A stretch of DNA of 64,000 nucleotides from Myxococcota bacterium (GTDB lineage: Bacteria; Myxococcota_A; UBA9160; UBA6930). Positions 25,910 to 34,263 of the stretch are shown here, piece after piece. The translations under genes were made by a program, and so were the position numbers. The notes beneath the pieces are model-generated. The model ran no database searches and was not told the origin of the DNA. It was given only the letters and a program-made list of their open reading frames with translations. The DNA is taken from NCBI GenBank assembly GCA_028285625.1, contig JANQOX010000007.1, positions 40,528 through 104,527 on the forward strand, read 5' to 3'. Within the stretch, counting starts at the first letter, position 1; the number at the start of each line of letters is the position of its first letter.

Positions 25910-27066
25910 CTCAGGAACCCCACCACCGCTTCGACCACGTGCTCCAGCTGAGGCTGGGTGAGTTCGGGGTAGATCGGGAGGGCCAGGGTCTCGCGCGCGG
26001 CGGCCTCGGCATGGGGCAGGTCGCCCGGACGGCCGCCGAGTCCGGCGAAGCAGCCCTGCAGGTGCAGCGGCACCGGGTAGTAGATCTCGGTGCCGATCCG
26101 CTGCTCGGTCAGGTGTGCGCGCAGGGCGTCACGGCGGTCCTCGGGCACACGGATCACGTACTGGTTGTAGATGTGTCGCGCCGGGGGCTTCGGGGCCAGC
26201 GGCGTGCGCAGGGGGAGGCCCCCCTGATCGAGCGGCACGTCCGACGCGGCGGCGCCGGCGCTCTTGAACGAGGCGTCGTAGAAGGCGGCGTTGGCCACGC
26301 GCCCGGCGTGCCAGCTCTCGAGATGCGGCAGCTTCGCACGCAGCACCGCGGCCTGGATCGCATCGAGCCGCCCGTTCAGGCCCAGGACCTCGTGGTAGTA
26401 CTTCGGCTCGCCTCCATGCACCCGAAGGATCTGGAGCCGCTTCACCAGGTCGGGGTCGCTCGCGAGGATCATGCCGCCATCGCCCCAGGCTCCCAGGTTC
26501 TTGCTGGGGAAGAAGCTCAGGCAGACCGGGTGGGCGCCCTGCCCCACGCGACGGCCCGTGCCATCCACCGAGCCGATCGCCTGGGCGGCGTCCTCGACCA
26601 ACGGAATCTCTCCTGCGACCGCCTCGAGCTCGGCCAGCTCGAGCGCCTGGCCGAACAGGTGCACGGGAACGATGGCCTTGACGCGCGGCTGCCCCTCCAG
26701 GGCGCGCGCCACGGTCTCGGCCGTGACGTTGTACGTGACGGGGTCGATGTCGGCGAAGACGGGGCGCGCCCCGAGCCGCGCCACCGAGCCGGCCGTGGAG
26801 AAGAACGTGAAGCTCGGGCAGACGACGGCATCGCCGGGGCCCACGCCGAGCGCCATGTAGACCAGCAGCAGCGCCTCGGAGCCCGAGGCGCAGCCCACGC
26901 CCTCGCCGGCGCCGCAGTAGTCCGCGATCTCGCGCTCGAGCGCTTCGACCTCGGGCCCCATGATGAAGCGCTGGCTGGCGGCCACCCTTGCCACGGCGGC
27001 ATCGAGCTCGCCCCGGATGGCCTCGTACTGACCCACCAGATCGAGCAGCGGTACCTCGACCGACAT
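25906..27066 (-). CDS. DegT/DnrJ/EryC1-family sugar aminotransferase (copy 1)
   Basis: 386-residue PLP-dependent nucleotide-sugar aminotransferase. It starts VPLLDLVGQYEAI in the family pattern, has CASGSEALLLVYMALG for the cofactor phosphate, LVEDAAQAIGS with the PLP aspartate, and the lysine in SFFPSKNLGAWGDGG. ATG 27066 follows GGGAGG. It is the first gene of the operon aminotransferase-aminotransferase-WxcM-glycosyltransferase. Two similar aminotransferases in a row suggest a diamino sugar, or two amino sugars made in parallel; the WbpE/ArnB-like or FdtB-like nature of each cannot be told by eye. Confidence 0.92.
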   Translation of the reverse strand: MSVEVPLLDLVGQYEAIRGELDAAVARVAASQRFIMGPEVEALEREIADYCGAGEGVGCASGSEALLLVYMALGVGPGDAVVCPSFTFFSTAGSVARLGARPVFADIDPVTYNVTAETVARALEGQPRVKAIVPVHLFGQALELAELEAVAGEIPLVEDAAQAIGSVDGTGRRVGQGAHPVCLSFFPSKNLGAWGDGGMILASDPDLVKRLQILRVHGGEPKYYHEVLGLNGRLDAIQAAVLRAKLPHLESWHAGRVANAAFYDASFKSAGAAASDVPLDQGGLPLRTPLAPKPPARHIYNQYVIRVPEDRRDALRAHLTEQRIGTEIYYPVPLHLQGCFAGLGGRPGDLPHAEAAARETLALPIYPELTQPQLEHVVEAVVGFLS

Positions 27067-27201
27067 CGGACCTCCCGTGCAGGTCCGCGGCGCGAGCGCC
27101 ACGCGGCCGATCTCCCCCGCGGCGCGAGCGACACTCGACCAGCCCAACCGGGGCCCTGCGGCGCCGAATTGTAGCGGAGGGATTCGTCCCCGAAGGGGGG
27201 C

Positions 27202-27804
27202 CTAGTCGCGCTGGAATGCCTGGTACAGGATGCGGCCGGGCTCGGGGCGGCTGCTCTGGATGTCCGAGGGCACGCCGAGCGCCTCGGTGGTGTACTCGAT
27301 CACGCCCTGGATGGTGAGGCGCGAGCCCTCGGGCAGCGCCTCGGCGCCGGTCACCTCGATCTCGAACCCGGCTTCGCCCGGGTCGCGCCGGTACTCCCAG
27401 GCCATGAAGTTGAACAGCGCACGACTCATCGTCAGCATCACGCGGGCCACCGACTCGTGCCAGTCGTCGGTCTCGCTGCCTTCCTTCATGCGCTGCGCCT
27501 TGTCGAGCTGGTGATAGATGCCACTGCTCATCAGGCGCTCGGCAGCGGTTCGCCCCCGACGCACGTGATAGTGCGGGTCTCCGCCGCCATCGACGGCACA
27601 GAGCAGGTCGATCAGGCGGCCGTAGCTCTCGATCGCAACCCAGTCTCCAGGCAACACCTTGGCCTCGATCAGATCGAGGTCTTCGGCCTCGAGTCGTGCC
27701 TCGAGCACGGTCTCGTCGAGCCGGCCCGACTCGAGAAGGGCCTCGAGGTCGGCCACGGCCGAGGCGAAGCCGGTGCCCTTGATCGAAGGAGAAGCCGAAT
27801 CCAT
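27202..27804 (-). CDS. Hypothetical protein
   Basis: About 200 residues; not recognised. The N-terminal third is acidic and helical (ADLEALLESGRLDETVLEARLEAED in two adjoining parts), the centre contains GDWVAIESYGRLIDLLCAV, and the C-terminal part looks like a mixed beta domain ending in RILYQAFQRD. There is no signal peptide or membrane segment, so it is probably cytoplasmic. Start choice is uncertain: ATGs at 27804, 27816 and 27828 are all possible and none has a clear ribosome-binding site. It sits between the aminotransferase operon and the S8 peptidase gene, 135 bases upstream of the former on the same strand. Confidence 0.65.
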   Translation of the reverse strand: MDSASPSIKGTGFASAVADLEALLESGRLDETVLEARLEAEDLDLIEAKVLPGDWVAIESYGRLIDLLCAVDGGGDPHYHVRRGRTAAERLMSSGIYHQLDKAQRMKEGSETDDWHESVARVMLTMSRALFNFMAWEYRRDPGEAGFEIEVTGAEALPEGSRLTIQGVIEYTTEALGVPSDIQSSRPEPGRILYQAFQRD

Positions 27805-27870
27805 CGTTCGGCCCATCGGCCATGCCATGAGGCGACTTGAGGCAGGCGCCCGAGCCCGCCTGAGGGCCCC

Positions 27871-27940
27871 CGCGCGGGCGATCTGGCGGCAGCTACCGGC
27901 GGCGCGAGCGATCTGGCGGCAGCTACCGGCGGCGCGAGCG
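27871..27940. repeat. 30-base tandem duplication across the S8 peptidase stop codon
   Basis: A 30-base unit at 27901-27930 is repeated from 27871-27900, differing only in the first ten bases. A third partial copy (first ten bases, GGCGCGAGCG) occupies 27931-27940. On the minus strand it encodes the last Arg-rich codons and stop of the S8 peptidase gene, so the end of the gene is duplicated just downstream of itself. Confidence 0.8.
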
Positions 27941-29548
27941 AAGCGCGGCAAGCGGCACGAGCAGCAGCGCAATCTCGAAGCCCAGGCCACAGCGCGCGGC
28001 GCCGTGGCCCTCGGTCGGATCGGACGGGCTCGTGCACTGGAGATCGTCCGGGTAGTCGACGAAGGTGTCGCCGTCGTCGTCGACGCCGTTGTCGCAGGCG
28101 AGCGTCCCCAGCTCATCCGGGTCGGCGGCATCGACACAGCCGGGGTCGGCGCCATCGAGCAGGCCGTCGCCATCGTCGTCCCAGCCGTTGTCGCACTGGG
28201 CGATCCGCAGGTCGAGTGCGGCCTTCAGGTCGATGCGAGGCATCGTGACGCCGGCCTTCGACACCGGCACGCCCGAGTCCACCAGGGCATCGAGCAGGTC
28301 GTCCACGCCGGCCGCCGGGTCGGCTTCGCGAAGTGCCGCAAAGGCGCCGACCACGTGGGGCGCGGCCATCGACGTGCCCGTCTTGGTGGTGAAGCCCCCA
28401 CCCGGGCGCGAGCTGTAGACGCCGTGCCCGGGCGCCGCCAGCGTGACGAACGGGGCGACGTTCGAGAAGCCCGTGACCTGGTCATTGTCCTTGGTGGCGG
28501 CCACACCCACCGCGGTCGAAATGCAGGCCGGCGAGCTCGCCGCATCCGGAAAGCCGTCGTTGCCCGAAGAGGCCACGGTCACGATCCCAAGCGATCGCAG
28601 GTTGTCGATGGCAGCCTTGACGGCGCCGTTGGCCGCGTCGCACGCGGCCTCGCTCATGAACTCGCCCGAGCCCAGGCTGAGGTTCACGGCGGCGATGTCG
28701 TAGCTGGCGTCGAGCACGGCCACGTGATCGAGACCCTGCACGATGTCGGAGGTTTCGATCAGCACACAGGGATTCTCGCCCGCGTTCGCGCACGCCACCG
28801 GCGACGTGAACCGGCTGCCGACCTGGACGGCAATGATGCCGACGTCGGGGGCGACCCCGGGCCCGGAGCCGCCCAGGTTGCCGGCTGCGATCCCGGCCAC
28901 ATGGGTGCCGTGCTGGCAACCCGTCGCAGCGTAGGTGCACGGCGCGGCCGCGCCGGCGCCAAGCTGCGTCGTCTGCCCGTTGGGGCAGTCCGACCCGTCG
29001 GAGAAGCACGCCTCGGCGGCGGCGATCACGCGGCCGTCGAAGTAGGGGTGGGCCGCGTCCACGCCGGTATCGAGCACCGCCACCGCGGTCCCGGTGCCGT
29101 CGTGGCCCATGGCCTGGGTCACGTCGGCCTGGATCACGGGGATCGTCTGGGCCACGGTGGGCGCGTACAGGCGATCGGGCTCGACGCGTCGCGCCCAGCG
29201 CGAACGGCGAAGCGCCTCGAGCCCGGCGGCGTCGACCTCCAGTGCGATCCAGGGGACCGACGCGAAGCGACGGCGGAGCCGCGCCGCGCTGCCCGGCATC
29301 TCGGCGAGTCCGTCCGACTGCCGGCGCGCGATACGGGAGCGCTGGAGCGCCCGGTCGCGGCGCGTCAGCCGGCCCTCGGGCACGTGGGGCACGTCGAGTT
29401 CGACGAGCACCTTGACCGTCCCTTGGCGCGCGACCTCGGCGGTCAGCCCGGCGGTCAGGTCGGCCGCATGCGCCGGCACGCCCGCCATCAGCGAGACCAC
29501 CACGGCCGCACACAGCGCCAACCCAGCTTCGGTCCAACTTCGTCGCAT
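27923..29548 (-). CDS. Secreted S8 (subtilisin) peptidase with CGLGFE-type C-terminal anchor
   Basis: 541-residue exported protease. The signal peptide spans residues 1-28 (ending GVPAHA), then a propeptide-like region precedes the triad: Asp in AVLDTGVDAAHP, His in GCQHGTHVAGIAAG and Ser in GTSMAAPHVVGA. After the catalytic domain come calcium-binding, dockerin/thrombospondin-3-like acidic repeats (DNGWDDDGDGLLDGADPGC and DNGVDDDGDTFVDYPDD). The tail is CGLGFEIALLLVPLAALR followed by SRRR, a Cys-motif/hydrophobic/Arg-rich arrangement like known C-terminal sorting signals. The lipase at 37918 carries almost the same tail. ATG 29548 follows GGGAG. Divergent from the sulfotransferase gene. Confidence 0.92.
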   Translation of the reverse strand: MRRSWTEAGLALCAAVVVSLMAGVPAHAADLTAGLTAEVARQGTVKVLVELDVPHVPEGRLTRRDRALQRSRIARRQSDGLAEMPGSAARLRRRFASVPWIALEVDAAGLEALRRSRWARRVEPDRLYAPTVAQTIPVIQADVTQAMGHDGTGTAVAVLDTGVDAAHPYFDGRVIAAAEACFSDGSDCPNGQTTQLGAGAAAPCTYAATGCQHGTHVAGIAAGNLGGSGPGVAPDVGIIAVQVGSRFTSPVACANAGENPCVLIETSDIVQGLDHVAVLDASYDIAAVNLSLGSGEFMSEAACDAANGAVKAAIDNLRSLGIVTVASSGNDGFPDAASSPACISTAVGVAATKDNDQVTGFSNVAPFVTLAAPGHGVYSSRPGGGFTTKTGTSMAAPHVVGAFAALREADPAAGVDDLLDALVDSGVPVSKAGVTMPRIDLKAALDLRIAQCDNGWDDDGDGLLDGADPGCVDAADPDELGTLACDNGVDDDGDTFVDYPDDLQCTSPSDPTEGHGAARCGLGFEIALLLVPLAALRSRRR

Positions 29549-29696
29549 CGGCTCCCGGAATCATGCCAGATTCCGTGAGTGCCGCTTGGCCCCCCTGGGG
29601 TGATGCTTCGTGCAGTCCGTGGGAAGCGCACGCGCAACGCGGCCCCCGCCAGTCCTGCATACGGCCGCGCAAGGGGCCGTCCGATACGGCGGCGTG

Positions 29697-30704
29697 ATGG
29701 ACCATCCGATACGATCGGCCCCCGTGGACGCGGGAGGCCTGCGCGACGGCACCCAGGGGGGCGCAGGCAAGGGCGCACCGACGCGGCTGCGCGCGGGGAT
29801 CCGCCGCTGGATCCGCATCGCCATCAGCGAGATGCGCCGCACGCGGCGTGTGATCGTCACACCCGACACCCGGCCCACGGGCGAGCCGCCGATCTTCCTG
29901 GTGGGCGTGCATCGCTCGGGTACGACGCTGCTGCGGCTGATCGTGGACAGCCACTCGCGCATCGCCTGCCCGCCCGAGTCGTTCTTCGTGGCGCCGCTCG
30001 AGGGCGTCCTGCGCGACGAGAAGGCGCGCGAGGGGCTCGAGGCCATGGGCTTCGAAACCCGGCAGGTACTCGACAAACTGCGCGAAACCGCCTCGTGGTT
30101 CTTCGAGATGTACGCGGCCACCCGTGGCAAGGCGCGCTGGGCGGACAAGACGCCGTCGTACGTCGACTGCCTCGACTTTCTCGACGCGCTGTTCGGGCCC
30201 GACGCGCGTTACGTCATGATCTACCGCAACGGACTCGACGTGGCCTGCTCGAGCCCGATCGGCGCGATCCGTGAGGTGGTCCCCCACGTGGAGGCCTGCG
30301 GGGGCAACGTGCACGCCGGCGCCGCGCGCTACTGGGCCCATCAGTGCGAAAAGATGCTCGCCTTCCAGGCGGCGCACCCCGGGCAGTGCCACGAGCTGCG
30401 CTACGAGGCCCTGGCCAGCGACCCCGAGCCCGAGGTGCGCAAGCTCTTCGCCTTCCTCGGTGAGGACTTCGAACCCGAGGTGCTGCGGTTCCACGAGAAG
30501 CCGCACGACCAGTGGATCGGGCTCGAGGACACGAAGGCCGCGCGCAGCAAGGGGTTCAAGCCCGCCATCGGCGGCTACCGCAACCAGCCCGCCGACGTGG
30601 TCGAGGCCATGCGCGCCCAGTGCGGCCCGATGCTCGAGCGCCTCGGCTACGCCGAAGCGATGGCCCCGGGCGGCACTCCCGACCCCGCCGACCCCGGGAC
30701 GTGA
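29697..30704 (+). CDS. Sulfotransferase
   Basis: 335-residue PAPS-dependent sulfotransferase. The 5'-phosphosulfate loop is VGVHRSGTTLLRL near residue 70, and the 3'-phosphate site is YVMIYRNGLDVACSS mid-protein, followed by LRYEALASDPEPEVRKLFAFL. It would sulfate a carbohydrate hydroxyl or amine. The start is uncertain because ATG 29697 (with GTG 29694 adjacent) lacks a good ribosome-binding site and the catalytic domain begins about 60 residues later. Its stop overlaps the flippase start (GTGA at 30701-30704). No PAPS-synthesis genes are nearby. Confidence 0.88.
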   Translation: MDHPIRSAPVDAGGLRDGTQGGAGKGAPTRLRAGIRRWIRIAISEMRRTRRVIVTPDTRPTGEPPIFLVGVHRSGTTLLRLIVDSHSRIACPPESFFVAPLEGVLRDEKAREGLEAMGFETRQVLDKLRETASWFFEMYAATRGKARWADKTPSYVDCLDFLDALFGPDARYVMIYRNGLDVACSSPIGAIREVVPHVEACGGNVHAGAARYWAHQCEKMLAFQAAHPGQCHELRYEALASDPEPEVRKLFAFLGEDFEPEVLRFHEKPHDQWIGLEDTKAARSKGFKPAIGGYRNQPADVVEAMRAQCGPMLERLGYAEAMAPGGTPDPADPGT

Positions 30705-32014
30705 GCGAGTCCCAGGGCGAGGGCTCGCGCGGCGATGGCCTGGTCGCCTCGCTGATCCGCGGCGCCGGCACCTTCTTCGCGGTCCAGGGCGTCGGCATGG
30801 CGCTCGGCTTCGCCATGAACGTGCTGCTGGCCCGCGGGCTCGGCGCCGAAGGCTACGGGGCCTTCGTGCTGGCCCTGGCCTGGATCGGTGCCGCCGGCAT
30901 CTTCGCGCGGGCCGGCTTCGGCACGGCCTCCGTGCGGTTCGTCTCCGAGCTTCGCGGCGACGCAGAGCACGGTCTGCTGCGCGGCTTCCTTCGGACGAGC
31001 AGCCGAACGGTGCTGGCGACATCGGTCGGCCTGGCCGCGTTCGGGGCCCTCATCCTGCTCGTCGCGGGCGAGCGCATCCCCGAACTCCTGCGTGGCGCCT
31101 TGTGGGTCGGCCTGCTCGCAGTGCCCGTGATCGCACTGCTCGAGATCGCGAGCGCCAGCCTTCGCGGCCTGCTTCGCGGCGGGACCGCGCTCGTGCCCGG
31201 CCGCATCGTTCAGCCCGGAACGGTCGTGCTCGTGCTCTTGGCAGGCTGGGCCCTGGGCGCCGCGTACTCCCCCGCCCAGGCCATGGCCGTCTACACGGGT
31301 GCCGGTGCACTGGCCCTCGCCACCGCCGGTGTGGCGCTGCGCCGTGCCCTGCCCGGCGACGTACGTGCAGCGCCACCCCGCTACGCCCGCCGCCTCTGGA
31401 TGCGCACCGCCGCGCCCCTGGCCATGATCAATGCGCTGCAGTTCAGCCTGCAACGCATGGATCTCCTGCTGATCGGCCTGCTGCTCGGATCGGTGAGCGC
31501 AGGCCTCTACGCCCCGGCGGTCCGCATCGCGGCGCTCATCGACTTCTGCCTGGTCGCGGTCAACTGGTGGGCCGGGCCGCTGATCGCGCGCACCCACCGC
31601 AGCGGCAACCGCGACGAGTTGGCCCGGCTGGTGCGCCGGGCCGCGCAGGTGACGCTGGCGTTCACGGCCGTCGCCGTGGCCGGGGTCCTGCTGTTCGGGG
31701 GCGCCGTCCTCGGCGTGTTCGGCGCCGAGTTCGTCGCCGCCGAGACGGCCCTGCGCATCCGCGTGGTGGGCTCGCTGGCCAATGCGCTGCTGGGGCCGGT
31801 GGGCCTGCTGCTCACCATGACGGGCGGCCAGGACGCCGCCGCGCGCGTGATGGGGATCTACGCGGTCCTCGGCCTGGTGCTCAACCTCGTGCTGCTGCCC
31901 TGGCTCGGGATCGAGGGCGCAGCCCTGGCCGCGGCCATCACGTCCGTCGGCTGGAACGTCCACATGGCCGTGGTCGTCTACCGAAGGCTCGGGATCCGTA
32001 CGACGGCCTTCTAG
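30701..32014 (+). CDS. Wzx-like polysaccharide flippase (MOP superfamily)
   Basis: 437-residue membrane protein with about 12-14 hydrophobic helices spread over its whole length and few long loops, as in Wzx/RfbX and MATE-fold flippases. The opening GAGTFFAVQGVGMALGF followed by LLARGLGAEGYGAFVLAL is typical for the family. It would flip lipid-linked oligosaccharide to the periplasmic side. GTG 30701 overlaps the sulfotransferase stop, so sulfation and export genes are coupled. No Wzy polymerase or Wza/Wzc export machinery lies in the window. Confidence 0.9.
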   Translation: MSESQGEGSRGDGLVASLIRGAGTFFAVQGVGMALGFAMNVLLARGLGAEGYGAFVLALAWIGAAGIFARAGFGTASVRFVSELRGDAEHGLLRGFLRTSSRTVLATSVGLAAFGALILLVAGERIPELLRGALWVGLLAVPVIALLEIASASLRGLLRGGTALVPGRIVQPGTVVLVLLAGWALGAAYSPAQAMAVYTGAGALALATAGVALRRALPGDVRAAPPRYARRLWMRTAAPLAMINALQFSLQRMDLLLIGLLLGSVSAGLYAPAVRIAALIDFCLVAVNWWAGPLIARTHRSGNRDELARLVRRAAQVTLAFTAVAVAGVLLFGGAVLGVFGAEFVAAETALRIRVVGSLANALLGPVGLLLTMTGGQDAAARVMGIYAVLGLVLNLVLLPWLGIEGAALAAAITSVGWNVHMAVVVYRRLGIRTTAF

Positions 32015-32028
32015 GCCGCGCGGCGTGG

Positions 32029-33042
32029 CTACGCGGTCTGCGGGAGGCCGCGCGGATCGACCAGCGCGTGCACCAGCTCGCGGAGCGCCCGGCCACGGTG
32101 GTGGCGCGTGCGGCGCGCCTCCCAGATGCGCCGGATGCTGGCCCAGCGGTAGCCGGAGAGCCGGAGGCGTCGGGCCTGGTTGATCAGCGTGAGGTACGCG
32201 TACTCGAGCGTCGTCTTGTCGTGGTCGCGGCGGTTGGCCAACACCAGGTCGGCCGCGGGAAGCCGCACGTTGGCCGAGCGGCGGTTGCCGGCTCGGTTCT
32301 CGGCATCGAGATGCCAGATCGAGTGGGTGCGGCGCGTGAAGTAGAGCCCGTCGTCTCCGGCGGCCAGGCCCACGCGGAGCCACATGTCGAGGTCTTCGCC
32401 GTGCGTCACCCCGGCCGGGAAGAGGCCACAGGCCGCGAAGAACGAGCGGCGCAACACGACCGAGCTGGCGTGCAGCGGCTGGCCGCGCAGCGCCAACTGG
32501 AAGAAGTTGGCCGGCGCCTCATCGGATCCATCCTCGAACAACTCGTCGTCTTCGAGGGGCAGTGCGCGGCGCTTCTCGCCGGTCTGGTCCTGCACCTGGT
32601 AGAGGGTCGAAACGATCTTGGCGGCGGGGCGGTTCTCGAGCACGTCGTACATGGTCTCGAGGAAGTTGGGGGCCCACTCGTCGTCGGCGTCGATCAGGGC
32701 GACGTACTCGCAGCGCGCGGCCATGATGCCGCGGTTGCGTGCCACGGAGACACCGGCGTTCTCCTGGGAGATCAACCGGACGCGCGGGTCGCCGAAGGCG
32801 CGGACGACCTCGGCGCTGCGGTCGGTGGAGCCGTCGTCGACGACGACGACCTCGAAAGCCTCGAAGGTCTGGGACAACACGGAGTGGAGCGCGCGGGTGA
32901 TGCTCTCTTCCTTGTTGTAGACGGGGATCACGACGCTCAACTCGGGGCGCGTTCGCCGCTCGAGCCGCAACCGCGGCGCGCTGGTCGGCCGCAAGATGGG
33001 GTTGGGCGCCGGATGGATCGGGTGGATCGCCGGGCTCGCCAT
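32029..33042 (-). CDS. Family 2 glycosyltransferase
   Basis: 337-residue GT-A enzyme. The nucleotide-binding motif is LSVVIPVYNKEESI, followed by VVVDDGSTDRSAEVV and the metal-binding DxD as ALIDADDEW; a later GEDLDMWLR segment holds the catalytic acidic residues. ATG 33042 follows GGGAGG eight bases upstream, better than the ATG 12 codons earlier. The gene is convergent with the flippase (14 bases apart) and divergent from the second sulfotransferase. No transmembrane helices are seen, so it is a cytoplasmic or membrane-peripheral transferase of the glycan locus. Confidence 0.92.
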   Translation of the reverse strand: MASPAIHPIHPAPNPILRPTSAPRLRLERRTRPELSVVIPVYNKEESITRALHSVLSQTFEAFEVVVVDDGSTDRSAEVVRAFGDPRVRLISQENAGVSVARNRGIMAARCEYVALIDADDEWAPNFLETMYDVLENRPAAKIVSTLYQVQDQTGEKRRALPLEDDELFEDGSDEAPANFFQLALRGQPLHASSVVLRRSFFAACGLFPAGVTHGEDLDMWLRVGLAAGDDGLYFTRRTHSIWHLDAENRAGNRRSANVRLPAADLVLANRRDHDKTTLEYAYLTLINQARRLRLSGYRWASIRRIWEARRTRHHRGRALRELVHALVDPRGLPQTA

Positions 33043-33133
33043 GGTCCTGTCCTCCCTTGGGAACTCACCAGAGCCCACACCCCTGGCATGGGACGGGGCT
33101 CCTCAATGGGGAGGTGGGAGGAAGTGACGGGAT

Positions 33134-34078
33134 GTGGCAGGAAAACTTGCGGGCGATGCACATCGGCTGCCGGCGGCGCGCGAAGCCCTTGCCGAAGGGC
33201 CCCCGAGGGGACATCTTCCTCTCGTGCCCGGCCCTCTTCGAAGCCTCTACGACGGCTCGCCGCTCCAGCGCCTGGTCAGCGACGCCCGCTGGCGAGGCCG
33301 GCTCGCCACCAGCGCCGCGCGGGCCCTGCCGAGCTTCGTGATCCTCGGGGCCCAGAAATGCGGCACTACGGCGCTGTTCAACTACCTCGAGCAGCACCCC
33401 CGGGTGGGTCGCTCGTGGCGCAAGGAGGTCGACTTCTTCAGCGAGCGCTACGGCGAGGGCGAAGCCTGGTACCGCGCCCACTTCGACCGGACGTCGCGGC
33501 TCGCGGCCCGTGACGCGATCGCCGGCGAGGCGAGCCCCAACTACCTGGTGCACCCGGAGGCCCCCGCCCGGATGGCCGCCCTGCTACCCGACGCGCGGCT
33601 CGTGGTCCTGCTGCGCGACCCGGTGGCGCGCACCTGCTCGCACTACAACCACACCGTGCGGCGCGGCGTCGAGCCCCTCTCGTTCGACGAGGCGCTCGAT
33701 CGCGAGCCCGAGCGGCTCGCCGAGGCGCGCCGGCAGATGGCGCACGACCCCGCGGGCGGCACGATCGCGTTCCAGCGCCACGCCTATCTCGCGCGCAGCG
33801 CCTACGCCGAGCAGCTGGAGGCGTGGCTCGCGCACTTCGACCGCGAGCAGCTGCTGGTGCTTCGCGCCGAGGACTTCTGGGACGACCCGGCCGCCGGCTA
33901 CGGCGCCGTCCTCGACCACCTGGGGCTCTCGTCCTTCGAGCCCGCCGAGTTCGCCCGCTACAACTACTTCGGGCCCTATGCCGTCGCCACCGACGAGCAG
34001 CGCGAGCGGCTTCGCACCTATTTCGAGCCCCTCAACGCCCGCCTGTACGCGCTGCTCGGTCGCGACATGGGCTGGTAG
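33134..34078 (+). CDS. Sulfotransferase (heparan-sulfate type domain)
   Basis: 314-residue sulfotransferase of the Sulfotransfer_1 type. The PAPS phosphosulfate loop is FVILGAQKCGTTALFNYL, with the acceptor-side KEVDFFSERY; the 3'-phosphate loop is LVVLLRDPVARTCSHYNH. Layout and motifs resemble heparan-sulfate N- and O-sulfotransferases and NodH. The start is uncertain: ATG 33134 gives a non-conserved 65-residue lead, and GTG 33224 would still leave the domain complete. It is the second sulfotransferase within 5 kb and unlike the first, so two sulfation positions are likely. Confidence 0.88.
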   Translation: MAGKLAGDAHRLPAAREALAEGPPRGHLPLVPGPLRSLYDGSPLQRLVSDARWRGRLATSAARALPSFVILGAQKCGTTALFNYLEQHPRVGRSWRKEVDFFSERYGEGEAWYRAHFDRTSRLAARDAIAGEASPNYLVHPEAPARMAALLPDARLVVLLRDPVARTCSHYNHTVRRGVEPLSFDEALDREPERLAEARRQMAHDPAGGTIAFQRHAYLARSAYAEQLEAWLAHFDREQLLVLRAEDFWDDPAAGYGAVLDHLGLSSFEPAEFARYNYFGPYAVATDEQRERLRTYFEPLNARLYALLGRDMGW

Positions 34079-34082
34079 ACCA

Positions 34083-34129
34083 CCCACCGACCGAGGCATT
34101 CCCCGCGGAACGCGCGTTCCGTCGGTGGG
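34083..34129 (+). terminator. Nested hairpin downstream of the second sulfotransferase
   Basis: Outer arms CCCACCGAC (34083-34091) and GTCGGTGGG (34121-34129) pair perfectly. Between them lies a 16-base perfect palindrome CGGAACGCGCGTTCCG (34106-34121) that can form its own hairpin. It begins 5 bases after the stop at 34078. There is no T tract, so it is either a Rho-type boundary or a regulatory structure for the following metalloprotease gene. Confidence 0.5.
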
Positions 34130-34263
34130 AAGTCGGCTTCCACCTCGGGGCGCCTCCCCCCACCGAACGGGGTGGAGACGCGCTCCTGTGTAGGGTGGCG
34201 TCGGCCCCAGCGAGGCCTCTTTCTTGCATGCTCCCTGCGTGCCTCCCACGGGAAGGGGATGCC

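Noticed and set aside
30271..33513. 1080-codon plus-strand open frame
   Set aside because: Shadow crossing the flippase, the GT2 gene and a sulfotransferase; no domain content.
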